64,000 nt of DNA from Occultella glacieicola (GTDB lineage Bacteria > Actinomycetota > Actinomycetes > Actinomycetales > Beutenbergiaceae). Made by a program: the position numbers and the translations under genes. Location: contig NZ_SMNA01000008.1 in assembly GCF_004353825.1 (NCBI RefSeq), positions 124,001 through 188,000 on the forward strand, given 5' to 3'. Below are positions 17,810 to 26,202 of this stretch, one piece after another (position 1 is the stretch's first letter; each line of letters starts with the position of its first letter). The notes below the pieces were generated by a model that ran no database searches, had not been told where the DNA came from, and saw only the letters and a list, made by a program, of their open reading frames with translations.

Positions 17810-18196
17810 TCACGAGGCGTCGACGGTGACCCAGGCCGCGCGCCACTGGGGTGCCTCGAACGGCTCGGCCCAGTACGCCGTCTCCCGGGCGATCCGGCGG
17901 TCCCGGAACTCGAAGATGAACACGCTGCGGTAGGCGGCCCCGCCTCCGTAGTCCAGCGTGGCCTCGAGGACCACCAGATCCGCGGCGGTCAGGATCCGTC
18001 GCGGCGTGACGGTCGGCAGGCCCGGGAACGCCCCGTAGACGGCCCGGCGGTTGTCGCCGCCGATCACCTGTTCGCCGGACTGGGGCCAGTCCATGACGGC
18101 GTCCTCGTGGAACAGCTCGTCCATGACCTCGGTCCGCTTGTCGTTGAGGCACTGGACCAACCGCTCGACGACGGCTCGGTTCTCGATCTCGTTCAT
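17810..18196 (-). CDS. SnoaL/NTF2-like domain protein
   Basis: 128 aa, ATG preceded by GGAGGTCGTC. NTF2 fold features: an N-terminal helix (NRAVVERLVQCLNDKRTEVM), ELFHEDAVMDWPQSGE, GGDNRRAVYGAFPGLP, and strands ending VFIFEFRDRRIARETAYWAEPFEAPQWR. Such proteins act as small polyketide cyclases, isomerases or unassigned binding proteins. No pathway genes adjoin it. Confidence 0.8.
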   Translation of the reverse strand: MNEIENRAVVERLVQCLNDKRTEVMDELFHEDAVMDWPQSGEQVIGGDNRRAVYGAFPGLPTVTPRRILTAADLVVLEATLDYGGGAAYRSVFIFEFRDRRIARETAYWAEPFEAPQWRAAWVTVDAS

Positions 18197-18302
18197 GACG
18201 ACCTCCTGGCCGCTCTCGCACGCTCCATCGCGTGCGGACCAGGCAAGTGTAGGCCCGACGTCGTCAGGGTACCTGGGAGTTCGGGCCGGTGGCCCGACGC
18301 CC

Positions 18303-18308
18303 TAGACT
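18303..18308 (+). promoter_or_regulatory. -10 hexamer TAGACT for hisD
   Basis: TAGACT ends 7 nt before GTG 18316. This supports the GTG rather than the ATG at 18319 as the start. Confidence 0.55.
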
Positions 18309-18315
18309 CGTGCGC

Positions 18316-19635
18316 GTGATGCGAACGATCGACCTGCGTGGCCGGGCACTTCCGGCGTCCGAGCTGCGAGCGGTGCTGCCGCGCGCCGAGGTGGACATCG
18401 AGGTGGCCATCGGGCGGGTCGCACCCATCCTCGACCGGGTCCGTGCCGAGGGCGCCCCGGCCCTGTACGCCTACGCCGAGCAGTTCGACGGCGTCCGGCC
18501 GGCCAGTCTGCGGGTGCCGGCCGTGGTGCTCGCAGCCGCCCTCGAAGAGCTCGCGGTCGACGTGCGCGTGGCCCTCACCGAAGCGATCCGGCGGGCCCGG
18601 CTCGGCCACGAGGCGCAGCTGCCCACACCGCGGACCACCGCGTTCGGACCCGGTGCCCGCGTGCACCAGAGGTGGATCCCGGTGCAGCGGGTCGGCCTGT
18701 ACGTGCCCGGCGGGCTCGCGGTGTACCCGTCCTCGGTGGTGATGAACGTGGTCGCCGCGCAGGTCGCCGGCGTGGAGTCGCTCGCGGTCGCCAGCCCGCC
18801 GCAGAAGGACAACGACGGCCTGCCGGACCCGACGATCCTGGCGGCCTGCGCCCTGCTCGGTGTCGACGAGGTGTACGCCGTCGGGGGTGCCCAGGCGATC
18901 GGGATGTTCGCTTACGGGCTGCGCTCCGAGGGGCCCGAGGACTCCTGCGAGCCGGTGGATGTGGTCACCGGACCCGGCAACATCTACGTCGCTGCCGCGA
19001 AGCGGGCCGTGCTCGGGGTCGTCGGCATCGACGCCGAGGCCGGCACCACCGAGATCGCGGTGCTCGCCGACGCCGGCGCCGACCCCCGGTTCGTCGCGGC
19101 GGACCTGATCAGCCAGGCCGAGCACGACCCGGCCGCCGCGTCCGTGCTGGTGACCGACTCCGAGGACCTGGCGGCCGCCGTCGCCAAGGAGATCGAGACC
19201 CGCGCCACCACCGCCAAGCACGCCGCGCGGATCCGCGCGGCCCTGAGCGGTCCCCAGTCCGGCGTGGTGCTCGTCGACGACCTCGACCACGGCATCGACG
19301 TGGTCAACGCCTACGCCGCCGAGCACCTGGAGATCCAGACGGCCGACGCCGCCGCCGACGCTGCGCGGATCCGCAACGCGGGAGCGATCTTCGTCGGCCC
19401 GTACTCGCCGGTTCCGCTCGGGGACTACATCGCCGGCTCGAACCACGTGCTTCCCACCGGCGGCACCGCCCGGTTCGCCAGCGGGCTCGGCGTGCAGGCG
19501 TACCTGAAGTCGGTCCAGGTGATCGACTACGACGAGGCCGCCCTGAAGGAGGTCACGGACGACCTCGTCGCGCTCGCCGAGTCCGAGGACCTGCCTGCGC
19601 ACGGTGAGGCCGCGCTGCTTCGTCGCGGGGACTGA
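18316..19635 (+). CDS. hisD: histidinol dehydrogenase HisD
   Basis: Zn-dependent enzyme for the last two oxidations of histidine synthesis. 439 aa from GTG 18316 (ATG 18319 next). Conserved [63 protein letters not shown] with metal-ligand Gln/His, and YAAEHLEI. In most actinobacteria hisD directly precedes hisC-hisB; here those genes lie 12.8 kb downstream, past an accessory stretch. Confidence 0.97.
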   Translation: MMRTIDLRGRALPASELRAVLPRAEVDIEVAIGRVAPILDRVRAEGAPALYAYAEQFDGVRPASLRVPAVVLAAALEELAVDVRVALTEAIRRARLGHEAQLPTPRTTAFGPGARVHQRWIPVQRVGLYVPGGLAVYPSSVVMNVVAAQVAGVESLAVASPPQKDNDGLPDPTILAACALLGVDEVYAVGGAQAIGMFAYGLRSEGPEDSCEPVDVVTGPGNIYVAAAKRAVLGVVGIDAEAGTTEIAVLADAGADPRFVAADLISQAEHDPAAASVLVTDSEDLAAAVAKEIETRATTAKHAARIRAALSGPQSGVVLVDDLDHGIDVVNAYAAEHLEIQTADAAADAARIRNAGAIFVGPYSPVPLGDYIAGSNHVLPTGGTARFASGLGVQAYLKSVQVIDYDEAALKEVTDDLVALAESEDLPAHGEAALLRRGD

Positions 19636-19673
19636 GAACCCTTCCGACGACGACGGAGGACCGGGGGACGGGC

Positions 19674-20936
19674 ATGAGCGAGGAACGACTGCGCACCCGG
19701 CCCGGGTTCGTGCGGTTCTGGACGGCGTCGACGGCGGCCGGGTTCGGCTCCTACGTCAGCGCCCTCGCGCTGCAGGTCCTCGTGGTGCAGGTCCTGGAGG
19801 CGGGCGCGACCGGCGTCGGCCTCGTCAACGCCGCCCGCTGGCTGCCGTACCTGCTGTTCGGCATCGTCGCCGGGGTCCTGGTGGACCGGGCCCGACGGCG
19901 GCCGGTGCTGGTGGGCGCGGACGTCGCCCGTGCGTTGCTGCTGACCGCGGTGCCCGCGCTGGCGCTCACCGGATACCTGAGCGTGTGGTCTCTGATGGTG
20001 GCGATGGCCCTCTTCGGGCTGATGTCGCTGCTGCATGACGCGGCATCCCAGTCCTACCTGCCGCGGCTCGTGCCGGGACCGCTCCTGGTCCGGGCGAATG
20101 CCCGGCTCGACCAGAGCGACGCGCTCGCCCAGACCACCGGGCCGGTCGTCGCCGGAGCCCTGGTCTCGATCCTGACCGCGCCCTGGGCGATGCTGGTGGA
20201 CGCCGCCACCCGCCTCGTCTCCGCCTTCATGATCGCTCGGATCCCGATCGAGGAGGCGCCGTCGCAGAAGCTGACCCTGCGCGGGGTCGGCCGCGAGGCG
20301 AGGGAGGGGCTGGGCTGGCTGTACCGGCACCGGACCCTCGGCCCGCAGACGATCGGCACCCATGCGTGGTTCCTGTTCAATGCTGCCGCCGGTGCCGTGC
20401 TCGCCCCCTACGTGCTGACGGAGCTGGGGCTGAGCGCGTTCACGCTCGGACTGGTCCTCGCGATCGGCGGCACGGGTGCCCTGCTCGGCAGCCTCAGCGC
20501 GGTTCGGCTCGGCACCCGCTTCGGGGCCGGCCGGGTGGCGATCGCCTCCATGGCCGTCAACGGCGTCGGCTGGGCGATCATGGCGATCGGTGTGGGCCCG
20601 TGGGCGGGCGCGCTGCTGGTCGGTCTCGGTCAGGCGGTGCTCGGCTACTCGATGGGTACGTCCAACCCGAACGAGATGGGCTACCGGCAGGTCGTCACCC
20701 CCGATCACCTGCAGGGCCGCACGAACGCCACGGCGCGCTCCATCAACCGCGCCATGGTCGTCGTCGGCGCACCCGTGGGTGGGCTGGTCGGGGACGCGAT
20801 CGGGTTCCAGCCGGTCCTGCTGGTCACGGCTGTCGGGTTCGTGGCGATCGCGGCGATCCTCTGGCTCACCCCGTACCGGGGCGCCCGGCTCGAGGAGCGC
20901 CCGGAGCCCGGCGCCGGGCCCGGTTCCGACCAGTAG
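19674..20936 (+). CDS. MFS exporter
   Basis: 420 aa with about 12 hydrophobic segments. It has the N-terminal FWTASTAAGFGSYVSALALQ, a loop GVLVDRARRRPVLVGADVAR matching the motif-A position of the EntS/MFS_3-like group, and SQSYLPRLVPGPLLVRANAR. Macrolide or siderophore exporters look like this, but the substrate is unknown. It follows hisD by 38 bp on the same strand and has a GGAGGACCGGGGGACGGGC purine-rich upstream region. Confidence 0.85.
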   Translation: MSEERLRTRPGFVRFWTASTAAGFGSYVSALALQVLVVQVLEAGATGVGLVNAARWLPYLLFGIVAGVLVDRARRRPVLVGADVARALLLTAVPALALTGYLSVWSLMVAMALFGLMSLLHDAASQSYLPRLVPGPLLVRANARLDQSDALAQTTGPVVAGALVSILTAPWAMLVDAATRLVSAFMIARIPIEEAPSQKLTLRGVGREAREGLGWLYRHRTLGPQTIGTHAWFLFNAAAGAVLAPYVLTELGLSAFTLGLVLAIGGTGALLGSLSAVRLGTRFGAGRVAIASMAVNGVGWAIMAIGVGPWAGALLVGLGQAVLGYSMGTSNPNEMGYRQVVTPDHLQGRTNATARSINRAMVVVGAPVGGLVGDAIGFQPVLLVTAVGFVAIAAILWLTPYRGARLEERPEPGAGPGSDQ

Positions 20937-20960
20937 GTGCGGCCGGCGCCGAGACCGCGG

Positions 20961-22643
20961 TCAGTGCCGGGCCAGGATCGCGGTGACGTCCGTCCCGGCC
21001 GGCAGCACTCCGTACTGCGCCGCCCGGTCCGCACCGAGGCGGGCCGCGACGAACGCCTCGGCCGACGCCGTCGGTGAGTGCCGCAGCATGAGCGAGGCCT
21101 GCATCGCCAGGGCGAGGGCCTCGGTGAGCCCGCGGGCGCCAGCCTGGCGGTCCACCGGTTCCTGGCCGGCGGCCGCGGTCAACAGTTCCCGGACCCGGCG
21201 AAGGTGTGCGTCGTAGGTGGGGTGCGCGCCGGCGGTGGTGGCCAACTCGTCGAGGACCGCCTGCACCGAACCGGGCTCGCGGGCGAGCGCGCGCAGGACG
21301 TCGAGGGCGATGACGTTGCCCGAGCCCTCCCAGATCGCCATCACCGGCTGCTCGCGGTAACGCATCGCGAGCGGGAACGCCTCGGTGTACCCGTTCCCAC
21401 CGAGGCACTCCAGCGCCTCGAACGCGTGGTGCGGCCCACGCTTGCAGACCCAGTACTTCGCAAGCGGGGTCGCGAGGCGGCGGAACGCGACGTCCGCCTC
21501 GGAGGCGTCGTCCTCGTAGGCCGCGGCCAACCGAAGAGACGTGAGGGTCGCGGCCTCGGCCTCCAGGGCCAGATCCGCGACGACCGCGGCCATGGCCGGC
21601 TGGTCGACGAGCCGGGACCCGAACGCCTGCCGGTGTCGGACGTGCCAGAGCGCCTCGGCCACCGCCTGGCGCATGCCCGCGGTACTGCCGAGCACGCAGT
21701 CGAGCCGGGTGCGGGCCACCATCTCGATGATGGTGCGAACGCCACGTCCCGGCTCGCCCACCAGGTGGCCGACGGTGCCCTCGAACTCGACCTCGCCGGA
21801 GGCGTTGGACCGGTTGCCGAGTTTGTCCTTGAGTCGCTGGATCCGGAACACGTTAGGGGTCGCATCCTCCAGCACGCGGGGCACCAGCAGGCAGGACAGC
21901 CCTTCGGCGTTACCGTTGCGGGACGTCTGGGCGAGCACCAGGAACGCGTCGGACATCGGCGCCGAGCAGAACCACTTGTGCCCGGTGATCAGGTAGTCGC
22001 TGCCGCCGGCGTGCTCGCCCCAGGTGGTGTTGGCGCGAACGTCCGAGCCACCCTGCTTCTCGGTCATGGCCATACCCAGGAGTGCGCCGGGCTTCGCAGC
22101 CGGCTCGGCGAGGGCACCGTCGTAGCCGCGGGCGAACAGTCGCGGCAGCCAGCGATCGGCCAGGTCCGGCGTGGTGCGCAGCGCCGGGACCGCCGCGTGC
22201 GTCATCGACACCGGGCACGCGTGCCCGGGCTCGACCTGGGCGAAGAGCATGAACGTCGCGGCCCGGGCGACGTGCGCGCCGGGACGGGGGTCAGACCAGC
22301 CGCTCGTGTGCGCACCGTGCGCGACCGCCTCGGCGATCACCCGGTGGTAGCCGGGGTCGTAGTCGACGAGGTCCACCCGGCGGCCCCACCGGTCGTGGCT
22401 GCGCAGCAGCGGAGGGCGGGTCTGCGCGGCCACCGCGTCGGCCTGGAACGCGGCCGACCCGATCAGGGCGCCCGCCTGCTCAAGCACCGGCAGCCCCCAC
22501 CCCGCACCGAATGTGGCCACGGCGTCGACGAGAACCGTGTTGCTGGTGAACTCGTTGACGTCCTCCCGCGCGGGTGCCTGGTTGACCACGTCGTGGGTCT
22601 CCCGGGCCCGTGGGTGCGTCGACTCCCGCTCGATGTCGGTCAT
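20961..22643 (-). CDS. AidB-like acyl-CoA dehydrogenase family protein
   Basis: 560 aa. Flavin dehydrogenase fold: CPVSMTHAAVPAL, GMAMTEKQGGSDVRANTT, ITGHKWFCSAPMSDAFLVLA, RIQRLKDKLGNRSNASGEVE and FEALECLGGNGYTEAFPL with the conserved Glu. The GSDVRANTT and ALECLGGNGY patterns and the length fit the AidB group of the alkylation response rather than beta-oxidation enzymes. Its ATG overlaps the stop of the upstream P-loop gene (ATGA), so the pair is an operon. Confidence 0.85.
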   Translation of the reverse strand: MTDIERESTHPRARETHDVVNQAPAREDVNEFTSNTVLVDAVATFGAGWGLPVLEQAGALIGSAAFQADAVAAQTRPPLLRSHDRWGRRVDLVDYDPGYHRVIAEAVAHGAHTSGWSDPRPGAHVARAATFMLFAQVEPGHACPVSMTHAAVPALRTTPDLADRWLPRLFARGYDGALAEPAAKPGALLGMAMTEKQGGSDVRANTTWGEHAGGSDYLITGHKWFCSAPMSDAFLVLAQTSRNGNAEGLSCLLVPRVLEDATPNVFRIQRLKDKLGNRSNASGEVEFEGTVGHLVGEPGRGVRTIIEMVARTRLDCVLGSTAGMRQAVAEALWHVRHRQAFGSRLVDQPAMAAVVADLALEAEAATLTSLRLAAAYEDDASEADVAFRRLATPLAKYWVCKRGPHHAFEALECLGGNGYTEAFPLAMRYREQPVMAIWEGSGNVIALDVLRALAREPGSVQAVLDELATTAGAHPTYDAHLRRVRELLTAAAGQEPVDRQAGARGLTEALALAMQASLMLRHSPTASAEAFVAARLGADRAAQYGVLPAGTDVTAILARH

Positions 22644-23254
22644 GGCCGCAGGGTGGCCAACCACTGCTCGGTCTCGCGGGAGGTCCGCAGGCGCACCACG
22701 GTGGGAGTCTCGGGCTCCGCCCCCGGGCCGCCGCCGGCCGCGTCCCCCGGAGTCTCGCTCGGCACCCGCCCGCGACCCGGCACGGTCGACGGGTCGGCGG
22801 CCCAGCGCCGGATCCGCTCCCGCTTGCGGGCCCAGCTCTGGAAGTGCCACCTGATGATCGAGTCCTTCGAGAAGGCCTGACGCCAGGACTCGGTGTTGCC
22901 GTTGCACATCTCCTCACGGGTGATCGCGCGGGAGAGGGTCCGGCGAACCAGCCGCTGCAGGGAGAACCAGCGCGGGTAGTCGAGGGCGACGATCAGCTCG
23001 ACCCGGGCGAGCGGCACGTCGACCCACTTGCCGTAGGCGGTGTCCATGACCCAGTGTTCCCGGGCGCAGATCTGCTCGGCGAGCCGGCGCTGCTCCTCAG
23101 GCGGCCGTTCGGTCCAGCCCGGAAGCCACCCGATCTCGTCGTCCACGGAATGCCATGGCAGGCCGCGGGCCTCGCCGATCCTGCGGGCCAGGGTGGTCTT
23201 GCCCGAACCCGTGACGCCGTAGACCAGGATCCGCCGAGCACGTGCGTCGTCCAT
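22640..23254 (-). CDS. P-loop nucleotide kinase-like ATPase
   Basis: 204 aa from ATG 23254. Walker A GVTGSGKTTLARRIGEARG, then HSVDDEIGWLPGWTERP and HWVMDTAYGKWVDVPLAR, and DYPRWFSLQRLVRRTLSRAI, as in the FlaR/topology-modulation or adenylate-kinase-like family. About 40 C-terminal residues are Pro/Gly-rich and look disordered before a final RTSRETEQWL. Its stop overlaps the start of the AidB-like gene. Substrate unknown. Confidence 0.8.
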   Translation of the reverse strand: MDDARARRILVYGVTGSGKTTLARRIGEARGLPWHSVDDEIGWLPGWTERPPEEQRRLAEQICAREHWVMDTAYGKWVDVPLARVELIVALDYPRWFSLQRLVRRTLSRAITREEMCNGNTESWRQAFSKDSIIRWHFQSWARKRERIRRWAADPSTVPGRGRVPSETPGDAAGGGPGAEPETPTVVRLRTSRETEQWLATLRP

Positions 23255-23359
23255 CGGGCCATGCTGGCACACGGTGGGTGTTCCGTCAGGGTCCCGCTCG
23301 AGCCGATCCAAGGGGGGCGGTCAGGGCGATCCCGGATGTTGCGGTCGCCGATTGGCCCG

Positions 23360-23365
23360 TACCGT
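23360..23365 (+). promoter_or_regulatory. -10 hexamer TACCGT for the PspC-domain gene
   Basis: TACCGT ends 7 nt before ATG 23373. A purine-rich TTGAGGAC also overlaps this gap, so either a leaderless or a normal start is possible. Confidence 0.4.
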
Positions 23366-23372
23366 TGAGGAC

Positions 23373-23633
23373 ATGGACGCAATCTTCGACACCATCCGCA
23401 AGTTCGGCTTCCGCCGGGGGCCCAGCCGGATCCTGGGCGGCCTCGGTGGCGGGATCGCCGAACAGACCGGCGTCAGCGTCGGTCTCGCCCGGATCCTGAT
23501 GCTGCTGCTCGGCCTGCTGCCCGTCATCGGCTGGGGCACCTACCTCGTCGCCTGGCTGCTGCTGCCCTGGCAGGACGGCTCGATCCCGCTCGAGCGATTC
23601 ATCCGCCAGCTGACGAACAGCCGCACCCAGTAG
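23373..23633 (+). CDS. PspC-domain membrane protein
   Basis: 86 aa. The PspC domain reads SRILGGLGGGIAEQTGVSVG, then LARILMLLLGLLPVIGWGTY and LVAWLLLPWQDG, i.e. one helical hairpin membrane segment. Stand-alone PspC proteins are common in actinobacteria and usually tied to envelope stress. A short soluble tail follows. It is convergent with recQ. Confidence 0.88.
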   Translation: MDAIFDTIRKFGFRRGPSRILGGLGGGIAEQTGVSVGLARILMLLLGLLPVIGWGTYLVAWLLLPWQDGSIPLERFIRQLTNSRTQ

Positions 23634-23654
23634 CCCGCGTGCCCTGCCTGCCGC

Positions 23655-25874
23655 TCAGGCCTGTGCGAGCACGAGCGGCAGGACCGCGCCGGCGCCCGCG
23701 CGCCGCAGCAGCATCGCAGCATAGGCGAGCGTCCAGCCCGAGTCGGTGTAGTCGTCCACCAGGACGACGCTCTTTCCGGCCAGACCGGTGGCGGCCGCAT
23801 CGGACAGGTCCAGCTCGAGCCGGCGTGCCACGGCCGCCAGGCGCTGGGCGGAGTTCACGTCATGTCGACCCGGCCCGCGTTCCGGCGCCGGCGCGACCCG
23901 CCCCACCATCGGGACCTTGAGCAGGCGGGCGACCCCCTGTGCGAGGTGCTGCACCAATTCGGGGCGGGTGGCCGAGTCCACGAACACCACACCGTCGGCG
24001 TTCGGTGCCCAGTCGGCGACCACCCGCATCAGCGGCGTCCGCAGGCCGACCGGCAGTTCGCCGTCGGGCGTGGACCCACCCACCGGCGCGAACAACTCAC
24101 GCAGCGGCACCGACCACCCCAACCCGTCCAGCCGCGCGATGGCGCGACCCGTTTGCGCCCGCTCGCCCTCGCCCAGCCGTCCGCGCAGGTCCACCCCGAG
24201 CTCGGACATCCCGCTGGGCCACTGCCGCCGCGGTGTGATCTCGATGCCCGGGGTGTCCAGGCGCTCGCGGGCCGCCTCCACCACGTCCAGGTCCGGCGGC
24301 TCCGGCACGGTGACTCCACCGCAGTTGTCACAGCGCCCGCAGCGTTCGCCTTCCGCCAGTTCCGGGTCGTCCAGGTCCCGGCGCAGGAACGCCATGCGAC
24401 ATGCGTCGGTGCGTTCGTACGCGATCATCGCGTCCTGCTCGGCGACGCGGGCCGCCTCGACCCTCTCGTAGCGGTCGGCGTCATAGGCCCATTCCTGACC
24501 CGTGGCCGCCCAGCCACCCTGGACCCGGCGCACTGCGCCGTCCACGTCCAGGACCTTGAGCATCATCTCCAGCCGGGTCCGGCGCAGGTCGACCTGCGTC
24601 TCGAGGGCCGCCACGGACAACGCCCCCTCGCCGAGCATGGGCAGCGCGTCGATCGCGGTGCGCACGTCGGAGGCCTTCGGGAATGCGAGCGAGCCGAAGT
24701 AGTCCCAGATCTGCTTGTCCTCCGCGCCGGGCAGCAGGACCACGTCCGCGCGTTCGACGGCGCGTCCGGCGCGGCCGACCTGCTGGTAGTAGGCGATCGG
24801 CGACGGCGGCGCACCGAGGTGGATCACGAAGCCCAGATCCGGCTTGTCGAAGCCCATCCCGAGGGCGGAGGTGGCCACCAGCGCCTTGACCCGGTTCTCC
24901 TTCAGGTCCGACTCGAGTGCCTCCCGCTCGCTGGGGTCGGTCGCGCCCGTGTACGCCTGCACCGCGTAGCCGGCGCCCCGCAGCTGCCGGGCGACCTCCT
25001 CGGCGGCGGCCACCGTCAGGCAGTAGACGATCCCCGAACCGGCGTAGGAGCTCAGGTTGGCCGTGAGCCAGGCGATCCGGGTCGGTTGGTCGGGCAGGTG
25101 CGCGACGGCCAGGTGCAGGGAGGGCCGATCGAGCCCACCACGCAGCACGAGCACATCCGTGCCGAGCTGCTCGGCGACGTCCGCGGTCACGCGCTCGTTC
25201 GCGGTCGCCGTGGTGGCCAGAACCGGGATGCCGTCGGGGAGGTCGTCGAGCAAGGTGCGGATCCGCCGGTAGTCGGGCCGGAAGTCGTGACCCCAGTCCG
25301 AGATGCAGTGCGCCTCGTCCACGACGACGAGTCCGGCGCTCGCGGCCAGGCGGGGGAGGACCTCGTCCCGGAACGCCGGGTTGTTCAGGCGCTCCGGTGA
25401 GCAGAGCAGCACGTCCACCTCGCCGGCGGCGATCTGCTCGTGAATGGCGGCCCACTCGGTGGTGTTCGCCGAATTGATCGTCACGGCGCGGATCCCGGCC
25501 CGCGATGCCGCCGCGATCTGGTCACGCATCAGCGCCAGGAGCGGGGAGATGATCACGCTCGGCCCGGCGCCGTGTTCGCGCAGGAGTGAGGTGGCCACGA
25601 AGTAGACGGCGGACTTGCCCCATCCCGTGCGCTGCACCACGAGAGCCCGACGGCCGTCGTCGACCAGCGCGGCGATGGCCCGCCACTGGTCGTCGCGCAG
25701 TTCCGCGGCGTCGGAGCCCACCAGGCGCCGCAGCACGGTCGTTGCCCGCGCCCGGGTGTCGATCGGTGCGTGACTGTTCGTGGTGTCACCGTTCCGCTCG
25801 TCATCGTTCGGTGCGGCTGTGCTCGGAGCGGTGAGGCCGGCATCCGCGGTGTCGCTCGCTGGTGTCTCACTCAT
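23655..25874 (-). CDS. recQ: RecQ-family helicase fused to a phosphoribosyltransferase-like domain
   Basis: 739 aa. About 40 disordered residues, then helicase motifs: LRDDQWRAI, QRTGWGKSAVYF (Walker A), SPLLALMRDQI, VVDEAHCISDWGHDFRPDY, TTATANERVT, SALGMGFDKPDLGFVIH and QQVGRAGR. A Cys cluster (CRMAF ... CGRCDNCG) is the RecQ zinc-binding site, followed by a winged-helix-like region. Instead of an HRDC domain the protein ends in about 200 residues with the PRPP-loop signature VVLVDDYTDSGWT (about 702-715). This is a DNA-repair helicase; what the transferase domain does is unknown. Confidence 0.92.
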   Translation of the reverse strand: MSETPASDTADAGLTAPSTAAPNDDERNGDTTNSHAPIDTRARATTVLRRLVGSDAAELRDDQWRAIAALVDDGRRALVVQRTGWGKSAVYFVATSLLREHGAGPSVIISPLLALMRDQIAAASRAGIRAVTINSANTTEWAAIHEQIAAGEVDVLLCSPERLNNPAFRDEVLPRLAASAGLVVVDEAHCISDWGHDFRPDYRRIRTLLDDLPDGIPVLATTATANERVTADVAEQLGTDVLVLRGGLDRPSLHLAVAHLPDQPTRIAWLTANLSSYAGSGIVYCLTVAAAEEVARQLRGAGYAVQAYTGATDPSEREALESDLKENRVKALVATSALGMGFDKPDLGFVIHLGAPPSPIAYYQQVGRAGRAVERADVVLLPGAEDKQIWDYFGSLAFPKASDVRTAIDALPMLGEGALSVAALETQVDLRRTRLEMMLKVLDVDGAVRRVQGGWAATGQEWAYDADRYERVEAARVAEQDAMIAYERTDACRMAFLRRDLDDPELAEGERCGRCDNCGGVTVPEPPDLDVVEAARERLDTPGIEITPRRQWPSGMSELGVDLRGRLGEGERAQTGRAIARLDGLGWSVPLRELFAPVGGSTPDGELPVGLRTPLMRVVADWAPNADGVVFVDSATRPELVQHLAQGVARLLKVPMVGRVAPAPERGPGRHDVNSAQRLAAVARRLELDLSDAAATGLAGKSVVLVDDYTDSGWTLAYAAMLLRRAGAGAVLPLVLAQA

Positions 25875-26202
25875 CGACGGCAGCCTTTCATGCCGGGCCG
25901 ACACACGCGCGCGGCCTGTGGATCGACCTGGTCCACCAGCCCGGAAGTGTGTCGCGAAGTGTCCTTCAATGTCTAGACGATGAGGGATCGCGTCGAGCAC
26001 TTGTGTTACCCAGGGGTGTTCGGTTCATGCCGATTGAGGCGAACTGGCGGAGTCATCGTCGATGATTCCAGCCGACAGTTCGCCTCGAGGTGCCATCTCC
26101 GTCTAGGCTGACGACTAGACGTAGCGGCGTCCATGCCGCACAATCCAGTGGTCCGTCCGGCCTCTGGCGACGGACAGACCTACCACCCCTTGGAATCGAG
26201 CC
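25875..26202. other. intergenic region between recQ and the M23 gene
   Basis: 328 bp between divergent genes, with lower GC than the neighbours. It holds a nested inverted repeat (26036-26086) and a second pair GTCTAG (26101-26106) / CTAGAC (26115-26120) that overlaps a TAGGCT hexamer. No convincing coding sequence was seen. Confidence 0.6.
26036..26086. repeat. nested inverted repeat, candidate operator
   Basis: Outer arms GAGGCGAACTG (26036-26046) and its exact complement (26076-26086), 29 bp apart. Inside lies the palindrome TCATCGTCGATGA (26053-26065). Located in a divergent promoter region. Confidence 0.5.

Noticed and set aside
21078-22880. 600-codon plus-strand open frame opposite the AidB-like gene
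   Set aside because: Shadow of the dehydrogenase gene; no recognisable protein features.
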